Source: Hymenobacter gelipurpurascens (GTDB lineage: Bacteria > Bacteroidota > Bacteroidia > Cytophagales > Hymenobacteraceae). From it: DNA of 64,000 nucleotides. The translations under genes and the position numbers were made by a program. Every line of letters starts with the position of its first letter. Position 1 is the first letter of the stretch. The notes beneath the pieces were generated by a model, which did not search any database, was not told the DNA's origin, and was given only the letters and a program-made list of their open reading frames with translations. Where the stretch lies: contig NZ_FYEW01000001.1 in NCBI RefSeq assembly GCF_900187375.1, positions 2,232,001-2,296,000 of the forward strand, written 5' to 3'. Of the stretch, positions 1 through 7,623 are shown piece after piece.

Positions 1-471
1 GGCCTGACCGACATGCGTAATCGCATTACAGGGGCCGTGTGTCGCCACATGGGCGTGCCACCGGTGCTAATCGGGGTAGCGGAGCCCGGCATGCTGGGCA
101 GCAATCAGCAGATTGTCAACAGCATCAAGCTCTTCAACCTAACGGTAGAGCCGAAGCGGGCTGAAATCATTGCGCCGCTGGCCAAGCTGTTTCCGGAGCT
201 GACTGATTGGACAGTAAAGCCCCTAAGCCCGGTAGACTATCTGGATCCGATCATTGCCGAGAAGCTGACGGATGATGAGATACGGGCGTTCGGAGGCTAC
301 CCAGAACTAGAAAAACCCCAGTCTACCGAAGCCGAGCGCACGCTGCAGGCCTTGGCTGGTCTCGATGCTTTGGTGGCCAACAAAGTGCTGGAAGATCTAA
401 CCGAAGATGAGCGCCGTGCCCTGGTAGGCCTAGGCCCGAAAACCACCCCCAAACCCGTGCCTGCCTCATGA
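1..471 (+). CDS. Phage portal protein, C-terminal fragment
   Basis: The reading frame is open from the window edge, so this is the 3' end of a longer gene. The visible 156 codons contain a VPPVLIGVAEPG segment, then a region of the type FNLTVEPKRAEIIAPLAKLF, then a DEIRAFGGYPEL motif near the end. In HK97-type portals a VPP-x-LLG motif, a helical arm and an 'nEiR...gl-pl' motif occur in this order. The portal forms the dodecameric DNA channel at one capsid vertex. The stop overlaps the next start (ATGA), pointing to coupled translation. Portal family identity is by motif only. Confidence 0.6.
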   Translation, partial: GLTDMRNRITGAVCRHMGVPPVLIGVAEPGMLGSNQQIVNSIKLFNLTVEPKRAEIIAPLAKLFPELTDWTVKPLSPVDYLDPIIAEKLTDDEIRAFGGYPELEKPQSTEAERTLQALAGLDALVANKVLEDLTEDERRALVGLGPKTTPKPVPAS

Positions 472-1028
472 GCATACTCCTGATCACCGTAGCCGACTTC
501 CCCGAGTTCTGGCCCCTGTCCATCAACACGGCCCCTGAGCTGGTAGAGCCCTACATCCGCAAGGCCCAGACCTTCGACGTGCGCCCGCTTTTTACTGCGG
601 CTGAATGGCAAGGATTTGAAAGCAACCTCGGTAATGGTACCACAGAGTTCCCAGGTGTCGAGTTTGACCCTGAAGAGTTTCTGGCTACGCCCCCGCCTTC
701 GGCCTGGGACAATCCTACGCTGGCTGCGCTTTGGGTCGGATTTGCCAAACCGGTGCTAGTTACCGAGTCCTTCCGCCGCCTCATGCTCTGGCACGGTACG
801 CATGTGACGCCCAACGGGCTGGAAACCATGCAGGACATCAATAACCAGCCAGTTACCAGTGCCCGCCGGGCTGAGCTCAAAGCCGATGTAGAAGCCGAGC
901 GCAACCTCTACGCGGGCCGGTTGCAGGCGGCGTTGCGCGCTTACCGGGGCACCGTGCCTACCACCACTTGCGGGGCCAGCACCCGCCGCCGCCCCGGTCG
1001 GGGTGGTGTGACCTTCCACGCTATTTAA
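468..1028 (+). CDS. Phage head-tail connector-like protein (DUF6712-like)
   Basis: A 186-residue protein whose ATG overlaps the portal stop by four bases. It is acidic to neutral, without signal peptide or membrane segment, and has the pattern of small Bacteroidota phage proteins found next to portals: an N-terminal LITVADFPEF start, a YIRKAQTFDVRPL segment and a central aromatic-rich helix. Position suggests a neck or head-completion role. The C-terminal 25 residues are Arg/Pro/Gly rich and low complexity. The assignment leans on position; residues alone do not prove a function. Confidence 0.5.
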   Translation: MSILLITVADFPEFWPLSINTAPELVEPYIRKAQTFDVRPLFTAAEWQGFESNLGNGTTEFPGVEFDPEEFLATPPPSAWDNPTLAALWVGFAKPVLVTESFRRLMLWHGTHVTPNGLETMQDINNQPVTSARRAELKADVEAERNLYAGRLQAALRAYRGTVPTTTCGASTRRRPGRGGVTFHAI

Positions 1029-1043
1029 TCACAGGCCAGCTGC

Positions 1044-3449
1044 ATGACGCGCGCGCAATTCAAACAAGCCTTACGGCAGGTATTCAAAGTCACCCAGGGC
1101 GGGCCCGCCAATGTTACCCGTAGCTCACCAGTCATCAACCTGTTTGATGGCATGGCCGATAGCTTCGCCCTCAAAAGCGAGATACCCCAGGCCGCCGGCT
1201 TTACCACTATCACGGATGGCCAGTTCGGCACCCATCCCGAGTTTACCTCCCAGGCAGATTTGAACGCCTACCTGCTCCAGCAAGTGGCCAACGGTGTTGC
1301 CGTTACTATTCCCGCTACGCCAACGGGCGCGCAGGTAGATGACGTGGGCAATATCTTCTCTCACCTGGCCGTGCCGGGCTATGCCTCAGCTGCGGACTAT
1401 GAGTTGGAGAAAGCCGATGTAGCCGCGGGCTTCTCAACTCCGGAGAATATCTACGCTCAGGGGGGGCGCATCTACTATCCCGGCATCACGGGGCCGCATA
1501 GTGTAGGCTCCGTGCATGCACGGGTGAAGGCCAGTGGTGGCCGGCCAGCCGGGCAGTTCGTGAGCAACGCTACGGCCTTCACTGGGCCGGTGGTAGTGCC
1601 AGGTCCTACGCTTACCCAGGCGCAGCCTGCCAGTGGCCTGGTCGGTGCTCAGGTAATCCTAACAGGTACCAACCTAACCGGGGCCATCGTCGCCTTCAAT
1701 GGCACGGCCGCAGCACCCGCAAGCATCACGGCTACGCAGATTGTAGTACCCGTGCCCGCCGGGGCAACCTCAGGCAACATCACCGGTACTACCAACGCGG
1801 GCACGGCTACGCTGTACTTCACGGTCACCGCCCCCGCGGCCAACGTGCTGCCCGTGGCCAATGCCGGGAGTGCTACCTCTATCACGTTGCCTACCAACTC
1901 CCTTGTGCTTAATGGAGTAGGCACGGATGCCGATGGCACCATCACCGGCTATCTATGGGAACAGACCATCGGGCCCAATCAGGCTACGGGTTTGCCTTCT
2001 ACCCAGGCCCAGATTGTGGCGGGTGCGCTGGTGCAGGGCACCTATCAATTCAAGCTCACCGTTACCGATAACAAGGGCGGAACGGGCACCTCGACGGTAC
2101 AGATAACCGTGAATGCGGCCCCGGTGACCACGACTATCACGCAAGTGGTGGTTGATGGTGACAGCCTGGAAATGGCCAGCCAGGTATTAGCTGCCGAACG
2201 CTACCCAGAACGGTTGAAAGTGCGCCTAGGCGCAAACTTTGGGGATTTCTTTAACGCGGGCGTAGATGGCCAGACGGTGCAGCAAATGCTCTCTGACCAG
2301 CAATCCCAGATACTTAGCCGCTATAATGCCAGCACCTACACGGGTATGCACATCCTGGATGTGGGCGGGGGCATTAATGATATCCGACTAGGAGCCACGG
2401 CAGCGCAGGCCTATGACCGTTTAAAGCAGTACCATAAGGCAGCACAAGCAGCCGGATTCAAGACTGTAGCCCGCACTCACACCAGCTTCAACAATAACAC
2501 CTTTGAGCGTCCCGCTGCTGAAATTGAAGCGGAACGCATTGAGCTGGACAAGCTGATTCGGGCGGGCTGGAAGGATGATTGGGGCGCCTCGGCTCTCGTG
2601 GACTTGCACCAGAATGCTATTCTAGGCAAGTATGTGTACCCGGCGCAACCTGACCAAGCCTATTTCCAGCCGGACGGCATCCACTTCACGGCCCTTGGCA
2701 ATGACTATAAGGCGCAATTAATGGCCCCTGCGTTTCTGGCTATAGCTTCAGGTGGCACCTACGGGGCAGTTACTCCCTACGCCAGCTCTTCCACGATGGA
2801 CTACGACCCGACAACGCTCTCCAATGCCGCCACCGGCACGAAACGCGGGGTGACGCTGCGCAACTCGGAAAACTTTAATGCTCCGGAACAAACGGAGTCA
2901 TTCCGCCTAACGGTGGATACTGTTAGCCAAGCCTTTACTGTGTTCGCCACCAAGGCCAAGCTCACCGGCGGAGCCGTATCGGGGGCATATTCTGTGCTGC
3001 TGTCGGGGCAGAATCTGCAAGTGCGGTCGTATGATGGGGCGGGAGCTATCTCGGCAAGCAAAGCCCTGGCCCTGGGCGCGACCTACAATGTGACCCGCCG
3101 CCGTAACGCCTCTGGTTCCATAGACCTTTTTGTAGACAGCGTGCTGGTTGGCTCGGTGCCCACGCCCGGCCCGAACGATCCGACTATTAAAGTAACAATT
3201 GGAGCTCTGCTAGTAGACGGAGCTTACTCCTATTTCTTTGGGGGGCGTATTAGCAATTATTCGCTCAATACCACGGCTCTATCTGATGGAGACATCGGTA
3301 TTATTCACGCCCAGAACTGCGCCCTGACACCTGACCAATACGGGCAATCCTCCTGGTATGCCTATAGCCCGCTCAATAAAGCGGCTACCGATACGGCTTT
3401 CCCGAACTTGGTTGCGCCAGGGAATCCGTTTGATGTGTTTGTGGTCTAG
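1044..3449 (+). CDS. Phage tail fibre/receptor-binding protein with IPT, PKD and SGNH/GDSL esterase domains
   Basis: An 801-residue protein starting 15 bp after the connector gene. Residues 1-180 look like a virion-attachment part. About 185-268 form an IPT/TIG-type Ig fold (motifs GAQVILTGTNL and ATQIVVPVPAGATSG). About 272-356 form a PKD-like domain (DADGTITGYLWEQT, GTYQFKLTVTDNKGG). About 365-580 read as an SGNH/GDSL hydrolase: VVVDGDSLE with the nucleophile Ser, GGGINDIR for the GxND block and DGIHFT for the DxxH block. The last 210 residues are beta-rich and could be a LamG/concanavalin-like carbohydrate-binding domain. A plausible role is binding and deacylating a host surface glycan during adsorption. 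The substrate is unknown. Confidence 0.75.
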   Translation: MTRAQFKQALRQVFKVTQGGPANVTRSSPVINLFDGMADSFALKSEIPQAAGFTTITDGQFGTHPEFTSQADLNAYLLQQVANGVAVTIPATPTGAQVDDVGNIFSHLAVPGYASAADYELEKADVAAGFSTPENIYAQGGRIYYPGITGPHSVGSVHARVKASGGRPAGQFVSNATAFTGPVVVPGPTLTQAQPASGLVGAQVILTGTNLTGAIVAFNGTAAAPASITATQIVVPVPAGATSGNITGTTNAGTATLYFTVTAPAANVLPVANAGSATSITLPTNSLVLNGVGTDADGTITGYLWEQTIGPNQATGLPSTQAQIVAGALVQGTYQFKLTVTDNKGGTGTSTVQITVNAAPVTTTITQVVVDGDSLEMASQVLAAERYPERLKVRLGANFGDFFNAGVDGQTVQQMLSDQQSQILSRYNASTYTGMHILDVGGGINDIRLGATAAQAYDRLKQYHKAAQAAGFKTVARTHTSFNNNTFERPAAEIEAERIELDKLIRAGWKDDWGASALVDLHQNAILGKYVYPAQPDQAYFQPDGIHFTALGNDYKAQLMAPAFLAIASGGTYGAVTPYASSSTMDYDPTTLSNAATGTKRGVTLRNSENFNAPEQTESFRLTVDTVSQAFTVFATKAKLTGGAVSGAYSVLLSGQNLQVRSYDGAGAISASKALALGATYNVTRRRNASGSIDLFVDSVLVGSVPTPGPNDPTIKVTIGALLVDGAYSYFFGGRISNYSLNTTALSDGDIGIIHAQNCALTPDQYGQSSWYAYSPLNKAATDTAFPNLVAPGNPFDVFVV

Positions 3450-3582
3450 TTTGTCTTTGCGACCATTCCAGAGCCCCAAATACCATCCCCAGATACAGGA
3501 TTATCAGCGCCCACACAGGCCAGGGCCAGTCGGGATGCCAGGAATCCTCATCGTCTAGGTCTCGCAAATGCTCAATACTCAT
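3385..3582 (-). CDS. Small single-TM protein, overlapping the tail gene 3' end
   Basis: A 65-residue ORF with an ATG start, an acidic N-terminus (HLRDLDDEDSWHPDW), one clear hydrophobic segment (ALIILYLGMVFGALEW) and a polar tail. It overlaps the 3' end of the tail gene antisense by 65 bp. The composition is protein-like (N-out acidic head, Trp-flanked helix), unlike a random shadow, but there is no homologue that I recognise. It could be a phage accessory membrane peptide. Treat as possible. Confidence 0.35.
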   Translation of the reverse strand: MSIEHLRDLDDEDSWHPDWPWPVWALIILYLGMVFGALEWSQRQTRPQTHQTDSLAQPSSGKPYR

Positions 3583-3856
3583 AACAGATCAGCTAGCTAA
3601 GTAAGGCACCAAACTACTGGTTTTAACAGACTCTACCTAGTATACAGTTGGCTGCTTCTGTTAGATAGAGCCCCTTCAAATTTGGGTGCGAGATGGCTTT
3701 TACCAGCTACTCTTAAGAAGAAAAGAATAGCTCTCTGGATGGGGGCTTTTCATTTCTCTTCTTGGCCTACTTCCTTTATTATATGCACTTGTGTATTATA
3801 GGCTAGGCAGTGTAGTTATAGCGATAGTACTTTTGCTAGATATCTATACTGGCTTT

Positions 3857-4963
3857 ATGAAGGAAGTACGCTCGTTAACAAGTCTGCGCTGGTTTGCGGC
3901 CCTCTTTGTATTTTTCTTCCACGTTGACATGGCTCACCGCACGCCACTGACGTGGCTACCCTGGCGCCTTCAGGCCATTGTGCAGCAGGGCCGATTAGGC
4001 GTATGTGTATTCTTTGTACTAAGTGGCTTTGTCATGGTACTAGCTGCCTCTCGCTACTTAGCCCAACCGGCGGACAACTTCCTTTCAGCCCATTACATAC
4101 GGGACTTCTATCAGCGCCGCTTCGCCCGAATTTACCCGGTTTACCTTACTGGCCTGTTACTGGTTGCTGCCATCAGCCTGCGCCTGAGCACCTTGCCCAG
4201 TTGGCCAGTGATACTGGCCAACCTAACGCTCACTACCGGCTACTTCACCGATACGCGACTGGCTTGGTATGCCGGCGGCGCACACTCTTTAAGCACCGAG
4301 TTTTTTTTCTACCTAGTTACTCCATTGCTGTTGTTCTGGCTTTCGCAGCGGAGCCGCTTGGCTTTGCAGGGAGTAGCCATAACGGCAGTAGCGGTTGGTG
4401 TAGGCTTAGGCGTAATCAATATGCTCGCTCCTGGACGCCTCAGCATGGATGTTCCCTTTGCCTTCCCACCATTCCGGCTTCCAGAGTTTGTATGCGGCAT
4501 CTGCACGGGGCTGCTGGTGGTTCGCTATAACTGGAAGCCGGCCGCTTGGCTAGCGCCTGTGCTACTAGTCATGTGTGCCATTTACCTGTCGTATGCAGGG
4601 CCTTTGGTACCCGCTGTTACGCTGCTGCATAATTGGATTGTAGTACCCACAGTGGCCATACTCTTAGCCTCCCTTTACCACTATGAGAGTACACCGCTCT
4701 ACTCTTGGATGCAGCATAGATGGCTACACTCCCTAGGTGAGATTTCTTTCTGCTTCTACATCGCTCAGCTTCCGCTTTCTCAGTTACTCGACGCGTTGAT
4801 AGCAGGAAAGCACGTTAGCCAGAACAATCATTGGGTTACGTTTGTCGGCCTCCTGCTCAATATTGGGGTAGCCATGGCTATGCGCAAGTTCATAGAGAAT
4901 CCGGCCTATGATTGGCTCATGAGAAAAACGAAAAAGCCGCAAAGGACACAGGTTGCCTCGTAA
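3857..4963 (+). CDS. Acyltransferase 3 family membrane protein (OafA/YrhL-like), copy A
   Basis: A 368-residue polytopic membrane protein. The ATG at 3857 is preferred over an upstream in-frame start because the family's conserved opening follows directly: LTSLRWFAALFVFFFHV, with the catalytic-type His in the first helix. Further family signs are the LGVCVFFVLSGFVM motif, RRFARIYPVYL and SLSTEFFFYLVTPLLL. Such proteins transfer acetyl or other acyl groups from the cytosol to sugars of O-antigen or other surface glycans. In a prophage between tail and lysis genes it is most easily read as a lysogenic-conversion gene. A strong hairpin with a T-tract follows. It is on the opposite strand from the two other acyltransferases. 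Confidence 0.85.
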   Translation: MKEVRSLTSLRWFAALFVFFFHVDMAHRTPLTWLPWRLQAIVQQGRLGVCVFFVLSGFVMVLAASRYLAQPADNFLSAHYIRDFYQRRFARIYPVYLTGLLLVAAISLRLSTLPSWPVILANLTLTTGYFTDTRLAWYAGGAHSLSTEFFFYLVTPLLLFWLSQRSRLALQGVAITAVAVGVGLGVINMLAPGRLSMDVPFAFPPFRLPEFVCGICTGLLVVRYNWKPAAWLAPVLLVMCAIYLSYAGPLVPAVTLLHNWIVVPTVAILLASLYHYESTPLYSWMQHRWLHSLGEISFCFYIAQLPLSQLLDALIAGKHVSQNNHWVTFVGLLLNIGVAMAMRKFIENPAYDWLMRKTKKPQRTQVAS

Positions 4964-4983
4964 CAAAGGCCAACCATAACACT

Positions 4984-5110
4984 AGCCCCGCCCATCCGGC
5001 GGGGCTTTTTAGTGCGATTATATCAGTTCAGCAGGTTCTGCACAATATGCCACAGTGCGACTGGCCACTCTAATGTAGCGATAGCTACAAGGGCTGGCCA
5101 TGACCATGCC
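4984..5110. repeat. Imperfect direct repeat, copy 1 (partner at 5405-5535)
   Basis: The two stretches share a terminator-like ATCCGGCGGGGCT block, then an exact 16-base match AGTTCAGCAGGTTCTG (5025-5040 and 5449-5464), then a diverged segment of about 60 bp. Read on the minus strand both encode a peptide ending in VQNLLN followed by a stop, which shows that the similarity is at the coding level. Confidence 0.7.
4985..5010 (+). terminator. Rho-independent terminator after acyltransferase A
   Basis: GCCCCGCC-CATCC-GGCGGGGC followed by five T, 22 bp after the acyltransferase stop. The same element recurs in altered form near 5410-5430 and at 8822-8849. Confidence 0.8.
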
Positions 5111-5136
5111 TCGGCAGATAATCCAGTCGCAAGCGC
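5023..5136 (-). other. Open frame continuing past the stop of the 63-residue ORF
   Basis: After the TAG of the gene at 5137-5328 the same frame stays open for 37 codons: A-L-A-T-G-L-S, then WSWPALVAIATLEWPVALWH, then IVQNLLN and TGA. It has no ATG. The first seven post-stop residues are also conserved after the stop of the paralogue at 7378 (AVAAGLS), and the remainder matches the C-terminus of the ORF at 5495-5671. Either this is a remnant of a formerly longer protein, a small ORF with a non-standard start, or a readthrough extension. Only the sequence similarity is certain. Confidence 0.4.
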
Positions 5137-5328
5137 CTAGCGAACTATTCTCTTCTTTCGGGGGTCCCCTCCTGGGAAGCTATCAGTTGCCGAATCGTAG
5201 CCTTCAGGCCAAAATGATTCAGGGAGTTGCTTCCACGAACGAATAGGAGGAATCGTGGGCGGGTAATAGGAAGTAGCACCGAGCAACCCCGCCAGCCTGT
5301 GGCGTATTGATAACATTAACTTGTGCAT
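5137..5328 (-). CDS. Small prophage protein, 63 residues, paralogue 1
   Basis: ATG-started ORF of 63 residues, with a basic amphipathic N-terminus (HKLMLSIRHRLAGLL) and a Pro/Trp-rich C-terminal part containing YYPPTIPPIRSW, LPESFWPEGYD and ATDSFPGGDPRKKR. A second 63-residue ORF at 7378-7569 has the same architecture and about 60% identity over the C-terminal 45 residues, both end in VR, and the differences keep the frame. That makes both very likely real genes. I recognise no family. Each sits downstream of a minus-strand acyltransferase, so the pair belongs to a duplicated cassette. Confidence 0.65.
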   Translation of the reverse strand: MHKLMLSIRHRLAGLLGATSYYPPTIPPIRSWKQLPESFWPEGYDSATDSFPGGDPRKKRIVR

Positions 5329-5404
5329 TGATCTAAGATTTTATTTACCTTAGTATAGACAAAAAAATACCCATTACCCATTTATTTTTACGATACGGTT
5401 CTAC

Positions 5405-5535
5405 TCGCCCTGCCCTATCCGGCGGGGCTATCTTTGTGAAATCCCCTTAGTTCAGCAGGTTCTGAACAACGTAAAACACTGCCACTGGCCACCCTCATAC
5501 GCCGATTGCTACAAGTGAAGGCCATAACCACGTTG
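5405..5535. repeat. Imperfect direct repeat, copy 2 (partner at 4984-5110)
   Basis: Second copy of the element described at 4984-5110. Here the minus-strand peptide VQNLLN is separated from its upstream part by an in-frame TGA at 5495-5497, whereas in copy 1 the frame is uninterrupted across that point. Confidence 0.65.
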
Positions 5536-5671
5536 CGGCCTGCTCTTCTGATAAGTCGCTAACGATTGCCGGCCGCTCAAGGGCTGCTCGATACGTTGGG
5601 GAACTGTGGTTGAACAGATAGAACGCGAAGTGAATTACGCCAGGCTCCACGTAGATTTTTACCAGTTCCAT
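5495..5671 (-). CDS. Small unknown protein, 58 residues
   Basis: Starts with ATG and overlaps the end of the preceding minus-strand frame (stop 5659-5661) by 13 bp. The sequence begins MELVKIYVEPGVIHF, has RAALERPAIVSDLSEEQ in the middle and ends WLWPSLVAIGV. The last 20 residues match the open frame at 5023-5136 (SAEAWSWPALVAIAT), and the match resumes beyond this ORF's TGA (GWPVAVFYVVQNLLN). It may therefore be a prematurely truncated version of a longer membrane-associated peptide. No known family recognised. Confidence 0.45.
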   Translation of the reverse strand: MELVKIYVEPGVIHFAFYLFNHSSPTYRAALERPAIVSDLSEEQAATWLWPSLVAIGV

Positions 5672-5801
5672 TTAGAAGCCACATAGAGCCCTACAAGGGC
5701 CAATAGCGTAAGGCCTACCCAAATCAAAATCTCAGTACGTGATGTGAGCTGATCGTCATCAACCTCTGTATCTCCCCAATTTTCAAAGCTCGTAATAGCG
5801 G
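5659..5801 (-). other. Possible small TM protein without a standard start
   Basis: The frame between the acyltransferase B stop (5802) and 5659 reads SFENWGDTEVDDDQLTSRTE, then a hydrophobic helix ILIWVGLTLLALVGLYVAS, then KWNW and TAA. An acidic head, one helix and a Lys/Trp end look like a genuine small membrane protein. The frame stays open upstream inside the acyltransferase gene, but that part is out-of-frame shadow. No ATG, GTG or TTG lies before the helix, so initiation (perhaps at an ATT) is uncertain. Confidence 0.35.
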
Positions 5802-7061
5802 TTAAGTAAAGTATCGTTTGATAAAAGGTTGAATCAGTTTTTCTAGGATATAAGCTAGTCCACAGCACAAAGCTAAGTAACCAACTGCCCGAACCAACCA
5901 GGCCAGCGGTGTGCTGGAAAAAACATCTACGCGGGCAAAAACGTATAGCAAGGGCATGTGCACCAGGTACAACGCAAAGGATATTCCAGCTGCCTGTGTC
6001 AATACACCCAGTACCGCCTTTGCTTGGCGCTCTACCAAGGTGGGTAGGAAGTAAAATGCCAGCGAGGCCACGTAGCAACTGATAGGAATAGCCAGGTTGT
6101 ATTGCTCCTGAGCGGACAGAGTAGAGATATAGCGAAAGGTTATCAAGGGGAGCAGCATGAGCACTCGGCTAATGATTTTCCGGCCTGGGTACTCCTTGCC
6201 TATGAACATTCCGAGAATAAACAGGCAGTATGGCAGGTAGGCAAAATCAACTGGCTCAAGGATGGTGTGCCACCAACTCATGTTTGCCGGATATTGCAAC
6301 CAGCCGCCTGTCAGGGCCAGAAGTTTGCTACCTATTGTCAGGAATACATTGAAGTTTTGCAGCGACACAAAGAGTAACAGGGCGCTGAGCATCTGGCTAT
6401 AGGTCGGCTGGAAGGCTGGCCTATCTTGCAGGAAGCGAGCCAGCGCAGCACCTAGTAGCCAAAAGGTGAATCCTAGCGCATAGGTCGTTAAAAAGATTAC
6501 TGGAGCACCCAGCGCTAGGTTGATTAGGCCTACGAGTAGCGCCCCCAACGCTGCCCACTGGGGCGGCACCCTGAAGAAACTTAGTGGCAGGAACAGCAAG
6601 TAAAAACACACCTCTTGAGCCAAAGACCAGGAGGGGTTTAATTCCATCATAACCGGCGAAAGCGCACCCTGTAAGAGCGTAAAATGCGCTAGTTTAGTTT
6701 GCCAGCTATAAGCAGTAGTGGCCACAAACAACGTAAACAGCAGCACTACTAGGTAGATTGGGTAAAGGCGTACAGCGCGTTTCTTCAGGTAGGCTCCTAT
6801 ATCCGTCCTGGTGGTTATTGGCTTCGTGGAAATTTCTATGACGTACCCGCTGAGCAGAAAGAAGATGAGTACTGCAAAATGACCAGACGGCGTGAAGGAA
6901 GCTGGTCCGGAAAGTTGATAGTGGGGGCTAAGTAAGTGGTTGTAAGCTGGCAGCAGTGCGTGATGCCACACCACCACAAGAGCCGCAAAGCCCCGTAGGG
7001 CCTCTAAGTTGTAGTTAATTTTAGTTCTCGGAATTGGGATAGCATCTTGGATAGCGCTCAT
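5802..7061 (-). CDS. Acyltransferase 3 family membrane protein, copy B
   Basis: A 419-residue polytopic protein. The opening NYNLEALRGFAALVVVWHH has the family Arg-Gly-x-A-A core and active-site-type His. HFAVLIFFLLSGYVI and KKRAVRLYPIYLVVLL follow, then about eight further hydrophobic segments. It ends with a basic tail (QPFIKRYFT). Family members O-acylate surface polysaccharides. It differs strongly from copies A and C, so the three are not recent duplicates of each other, although the flanks of B and C are. The intergenic segment upstream (7081-7218) is repeated upstream of copy C, suggesting a common control region. Confidence 0.85.
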   Translation of the reverse strand: MSAIQDAIPIPRTKINYNLEALRGFAALVVVWHHALLPAYNHLLSPHYQLSGPASFTPSGHFAVLIFFLLSGYVIEISTKPITTRTDIGAYLKKRAVRLYPIYLVVLLFTLFVATTAYSWQTKLAHFTLLQGALSPVMMELNPSWSLAQEVCFYLLFLPLSFFRVPPQWAALGALLVGLINLALGAPVIFLTTYALGFTFWLLGAALARFLQDRPAFQPTYSQMLSALLLFVSLQNFNVFLTIGSKLLALTGGWLQYPANMSWWHTILEPVDFAYLPYCLFILGMFIGKEYPGRKIISRVLMLLPLITFRYISTLSAQEQYNLAIPISCYVASLAFYFLPTLVERQAKAVLGVLTQAAGISFALYLVHMPLLYVFARVDVFSSTPLAWLVRAVGYLALCCGLAYILEKLIQPFIKRYFT

Positions 7062-7080
7062 GCATAAAGAAGCTGGTAAG

Positions 7081-7218
7081 CTGCAAAACTAGCCAAAGCA
7101 TTATCACCGCACTTGCCCCGCTATTCGGAGCTCCAACATGCGGGGCTTTTTATGAGCCGAATCTCGCCGACAAAGGGCATGTGCAATAAGAGTCGGGGCA
7201 AAAGGCTAATGCGCTGCT
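7081..7218. repeat. Direct repeat upstream of acyltransferase B (copy 1)
   Basis: About 140 bp that align with 8768-8915. Shared blocks include CTGCAAAACTA, CAAAGCA, CACCGCA, a terminator-like GC hairpin with T-tract, GGGCATGTGCAATAAGAGTC (GGGCGTGTGCAACAAGAGTC in the partner) and GGCAAAAGGCTAATG. Each copy lies directly 5' of a minus-strand acyltransferase. Confidence 0.75.
7115..7152 (+). terminator. Terminator-like hairpin within the duplicated flank
   Basis: GCCCCGC and GCGGGGC arms around a 19-base loop, followed by TTTTT. No plus-strand gene ends just before it, so it may be a relic of an earlier arrangement or protect against plus-strand readthrough. Confidence 0.5.
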
Positions 7219-7260
7219 TGATGTGAACGACGCCAATTTCCCTATGGCGTGACAAGACGC

Positions 7261-7300
7261 AAAAAGCCCCGGCCTATAGAGGTCGGGGCTTTTTATTTTT
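7261..7300. terminator. Bidirectional terminator
   Basis: AAAAAGCCCCGGCC-TATAGA-GGTCGGGGCTTTTTATTTTT: GC-rich stem with an A-tract on one side and a T-tract on the other. On the minus strand it could end a transcript before the small gene at 7378. Confidence 0.75.
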
Positions 7301-7377
7301 GCCTGTTTAGAGCCTCGCAACAGGAGAATAGCGGGAGTAGCCCACTTCACTGCAGGTGATAATCCAGCCGCAACAGC

Positions 7378-7569
7378 CTAGCGAACGGTTAACTTCCTCT
7401 TTCGGGGGTTACCCAGTGGGAAGCTATCAGTCGCCGGATCGTAGCCTTCAGGCCACCATTCCTCTGGCAGTTCATTCCACGACGAGATTGGATAAATAGG
7501 CGGCGGGTAGTAGGGTAGTGAGTTGAATAGGCGCTTTATGCCACTAAAGAGAAACTGTAATATTCGCAT
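7378..7569 (-). CDS. Small prophage protein, 63 residues, paralogue 2
   Basis: Starting at the ATG at 7569 gives 63 residues, exactly the length of the paralogue at 5137; a GTG 33 bases upstream is also in frame but extends beyond the homologous region. It has a hydrophobic/basic N-terminus (MRILQFLFSGIKRLF) and then YYPPPIYPISSW, LPEEWWPEGYDPATDSF and PLGNPRKRKLTVR. Conservation of Pro, Trp, Gly and the basic tail between the two copies supports a real protein. Function unknown; it lies 55 bp downstream of acyltransferase C in the same direction. Confidence 0.65.
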   Translation of the reverse strand: MRILQFLFSGIKRLFNSLPYYPPPIYPISSWNELPEEWWPEGYDPATDSFPLGNPRKRKLTVR

Positions 7570-7623
7570 AACGTGAAAGTCCAGACGCAAAGCCTGACGC
7601 ACAGAGTAAGATTATCGCAAAAA

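Noticed and set aside
5659-6078. The 139-residue version of the frame ending at 5659
   Set aside because: Its first 90 residues overlap the acyltransferase B gene out of frame and are Cys/Pro-rich shadow; only the last part after 5801 looks like protein.
7150-7350. 66-residue minus-strand ORF after the paralogue at 7378
   Set aside because: It runs across a terminator hairpin and a duplicated flank; only its first few residues match the post-stop similarity.
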